From JAQGMJ01 sp036271855 (GTDB lineage Bacteria > Pseudomonadota > Gammaproteobacteria > Burkholderiales > JAEUOS01): 7,115 nucleotides of DNA. Below are positions 5,492-7,115 of this stretch, piece by piece (position 1 is the first letter of the stretch; each line of letters starts with the position of its first letter). The notes under the pieces were generated by a model. It ran no database searches, had not been told where the DNA came from, and saw only the letters and a program-made list of their open reading frames with translations. The stretch is from NCBI GenBank assembly GCA_036271855.1, contig DATAZV010000043.1:1-7115 (forward strand), in the 5' to 3' direction. The position numbers and the translations under genes were made by a program.

Positions 5492-5550
5492 GAATCGGGG
5501 TCAGAGCACTTTTTTCGGTGAGGCTGAAAAAAATGATCCGACCCCCATTC
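5492..5550. repeat. GGGGTCAG inverted repeat between convergent genes
   Basis: The left arm at 5492-5516 starts GAATCGGGGTCAGAGC and ends CTTTTTTC. The right arm at 5526-5550 is its complement at 21 of 25 positions, with a 9-base spacer (GGTGAGGCT). The arms are GC-rich outside and A/T-rich inside. It lies 27 bp from the permease stop codon and 105 bp from the terminase-like stop codon, between convergent genes, so transcripts from either side would fold it. Similar GGGGTCAG/CTGACCCC palindromes flank genes widely in beta- and gammaproteobacteria and resemble REP/BIME-like elements mobilised by RAYT (Y1 transposase-like) proteins. That link is general knowledge plus inference; no such transposase is in this window. 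Confidence 0.75.
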
Positions 5551-5577
5551 CTGCGGCGGTGGCTGATTGCGGCGGGC

Positions 5578-6360
5578 CTACTTGCCGCCCCAGTGGACGA
5601 ACTTGCGCTCGATGCTGAGGAACAGCAGGTTCAGGCAGTAGCCGAGCGCGCCGGCGGCGAAGATGGAGGCGTACATCTCGGGCATGTCGAAGATCATCTG
5701 CGAATTGATCACCCGCTGGCCGAGGCCGTCGGTGGAGCCGATGAACATTTCGGCGACGATGACGATCACCAGCGCCAGCGAGATGCCGGAGCGCATGCCG
5801 ACAAAGGTCTGCGGCATCGACTCCCAGAAGGTGACGTCGGTCAGCACGCCGACACGCGAGGCGCCCATCACCTTGGCAGCCAACTGGCGCAGCTTGCGCG
5901 CGTTCATCACGCCGTAGGCGACGTTGAACAGGATCACCAGGGCGGCGCCGAAAGCGGCGACGGCGATCTTGGTTTTCTCGCCGACGCCGAACAGCACCAG
6001 GAATAGCGGGAACATCGCCGAGGCCGGGGTGGAGCGGAAAAAGTCGATGATGAATTCGACCGCGCGGTAGATTTTGTCGGAAGAGCCGAGCACGATGCCC
6101 AGCGGCACCGCGATCGCCACCGCGATGATGAAGGAGAGCAGGGTGCGGGTGACGGTGCGCAGGAAGTCGTGCAGCAGCGAGCCGCCGGTCATGCCTTTCC
6201 ACAATGCTTTGGCGGAGTCGGCGGGCGAGGGCAAGAGGATGGGGTCGATCACCTTCATGCTGACGGCGGCCCACCACAGGGCGACGAATACCAGGGCGCC
6301 CCACAGCGGCGCCAGTTTGGCAAGGTAATCAGTCCAGGTCGGTTTCATGGCGGGTCTCAT
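5578..6360 (-). CDS. ABC transporter permease, SsuC/TauC/NrtB-like
   Basis: A 260-residue inner-membrane permease of the BinPDT family, normal in length. Predicted hydrophobic spans lie at roughly 17-34, 72-92, 112-127, 130-150, 190-208 and 229-250, giving six helices. The EAA-type coupling loop that docks on the ATPase is about 160-192, with AAKVMGASRVGVLTDVTF followed by MPQTFVGMRSGI, close to the sulfonate/taurine/nitrate pattern. LLPSPADSAKALW (42-54) near the N-terminus is also typical of this subgroup. The ATG at 6360-6358 shares ATGA with the stop of the upstream ATPase gene, indicating coupled translation; a second Met at residue 5 is a possible start. Substrates in this family include sulfonates, nitrate/cyanate, thiamine precursors and aromatic acids, and the permease alone does not distinguish them. 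No binding protein is in the window. Confidence 0.92.
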   Translation of the reverse strand: MRPAMKPTWTDYLAKLAPLWGALVFVALWWAAVSMKVIDPILLPSPADSAKALWKGMTGGSLLHDFLRTVTRTLLSFIIAVAIAVPLGIVLGSSDKIYRAVEFIIDFFRSTPASAMFPLFLVLFGVGEKTKIAVAAFGAALVILFNVAYGVMNARKLRQLAAKVMGASRVGVLTDVTFWESMPQTFVGMRSGISLALVIVIVAEMFIGSTDGLGQRVINSQMIFDMPEMYASIFAAGALGYCLNLLFLSIERKFVHWGGK

Positions 6361-7115
6361 GGTTTTCTCACCTCGCGCTGGAACACTTCGAGGCTGTGCG
6401 CCTTGACGCGCACGAACTCCGGGGTGGAAAGGGTTTCGATGTCGCGCGGGCGCGGCGCGTCGAAGGCGACGTAGTCGGCCACATGCGTGGGCTTGCGCGT
6501 CAGCAGCAAAATCTTGTCGGCCAGGTGCACGGCTTCTTCGAGGTCGTGGGAAACCAGGAGCGTAGTGGTGCGGGTTTCCATGAACACCTTTTGCAACTGC
6601 TCGCGCATGAACAGGGTCATTTCGTAATCGAGGGCGGAGAAGGGCTCGTCCATGAACAGCACCTCGGGATCGACGATCAGGGCGCGCATGATCGACACCA
6701 TCTGCTGCTGGCCGCCGGAGAGCTCGTAGGGGTAGCGGTGCAAGTCGATCTTTACGTCGAAGCGGGAAATCATTTTTTCCACCCGCGCGTCTTTCTCCGC
6801 CTTGGTGAGCTTGAGGAACTTCAGCGGGTAGCGCAGGTTGTCGATCGCGCGCAGCCAGGGGAACATGGCTTCGCGGTAGTTCTGGAACACGTAGCCGATG
6901 CGCGTGTCGCGCAGTTCCTTGCCGTCGAACAGCACCTCGCCGGCGTCGATCGGCAGGATGCCCGACATCATGTTGATCAGGGTGCTCTTGCCGCAGCCGT
7001 TCGGCCCGAAGATGGAAATCAGCTGGCCGCGCGGGATGTCGAGGTCGAAGTTTTCGTACAGCGTGGTGGCGCCGAAGCGCTTGGTCAGCCCGCGCACCGT
7101 GATGTGGGTGCCGGG
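6357..7115 (-). CDS. ABC transporter ATP-binding protein, SsuB/TauB/NrtD-like (5' end outside window)
   Basis: At least 252 residues of the cytoplasmic ATPase that powers the adjacent permease. The reading frame stays open through the right edge, reading PGTHITVRGLTKRFG, so the true start is beyond 7115; the GTG at 7097 lies inside the first conserved beta strand and is unlikely to be the start. Counting from that valine, Walker A is GPNGCGKST (31-39), the Q-loop glutamine is 72, the signature LSGGQ is 126-130, Walker B is VLFMDEP (146-152), the D-loop SALD is 154-157 and the switch histidine is 184 in SHDLEEAVHLAD. All catalytic elements are intact. The stop overlaps the permease start by ATGA. 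A binding-protein gene probably lies upstream, to the right of the window. Confidence 0.94.
   Translation of the reverse strand, partial: PGTHITVRGLTKRFGATTLYENFDLDIPRGQLISIFGPNGCGKSTLINMMSGILPIDAGEVLFDGKELRDTRIGYVFQNYREAMFPWLRAIDNLRYPLKFLKLTKAEKDARVEKMISRFDVKIDLHRYPYELSGGQQQMVSIMRALIVDPEVLFMDEPFSALDYEMTLFMREQLQKVFMETRTTTLLVSHDLEEAVHLADKILLLTRKPTHVADYVAFDAPRPRDIETLSTPEFVRVKAHSLEVFQREVRKP

Noticed and set aside
5497..5545. Classical rho-independent terminator between the convergent genes
   Set aside because: The T-run is inside the stem rather than after a GC stem, so it does not fit the standard form, although the structure may still affect 3' ends.
5383..6006. Plus-strand frame across the repeat gap and antisense to the permease
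   Set aside because: It translates palindromic repeats and then the mirror of a membrane protein gene, giving Asp/His/Gln-rich sequence without motifs.
7095..7097. GTG at 7097 as the ATPase start
   Set aside because: The frame stays open to the window edge and the upstream codons (PGTHIT) belong to the conserved first strand, so the gene is simply cut by the window.

Overview
The window is about 7.1 kb of GC-rich proteobacterial chromosome. A Bug-family solute-binding protein beside acyl-CoA genes, a CysB-type LysR regulator and two kinds of dispersed palindromic repeat suggest a betaproteobacterium (Burkholderiales or Rhodocyclales-like). This assignment is inferred from gene content and style, not from any marker gene.

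Region 1 (33-4100) is a divergently arranged metabolic module. A CysB-family LysR regulator reads leftward. An AT-rich 125-bp divergent promoter region carries three abutting dyads. Three tightly spaced genes then read rightward: a crotonase-superfamily protein, a class III (CaiB/BaiF) CoA-transferase, and a Bug/TctC-type periplasmic binding protein. The likely logic is capture of a carboxylic acid outside the inner membrane, CoA activation by transfer from another acyl-CoA, processing of the acyl-CoA by the crotonase, and control by the LysR protein responding to a related small molecule. The substrate cannot be read from the sequence. The crotonase lacks both glutamates used by classical enoyl-CoA hydratases.

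Region 2 (4101-5577) is accessory in character. It holds one gene for a phage terminase small-subunit-like protein with an unusual long Pro/Ala-rich tail. No other phage gene is present in the window. On its left is a 127-bp gap containing an imperfect inverted repeat and a small hairpin over the ribosome-binding site. On its right is a 191-bp convergent gap holding two different dispersed-type repeats: a CTTCGAC/GCTCAGG element, and a GGGGTCAG inverted repeat of which a partial relative lies at the extreme left edge of the window.

Region 3 (5578-7115, minus strand) holds the permease and ATPase genes of an SsuBC/TauBC/NrtBC-type ABC importer, overlapping by ATGA. The ATPase gene runs off the right edge. 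The solute-binding protein that would identify the substrate is not in the window.

No rRNA, tRNA, CRISPR array, complete insertion sequence or convincing intrinsic terminator was seen. Nothing amounts to a clear new system. The most unusual items are the lone terminase-like gene with its tail and repeats, and the crotonase with a replaced active site.
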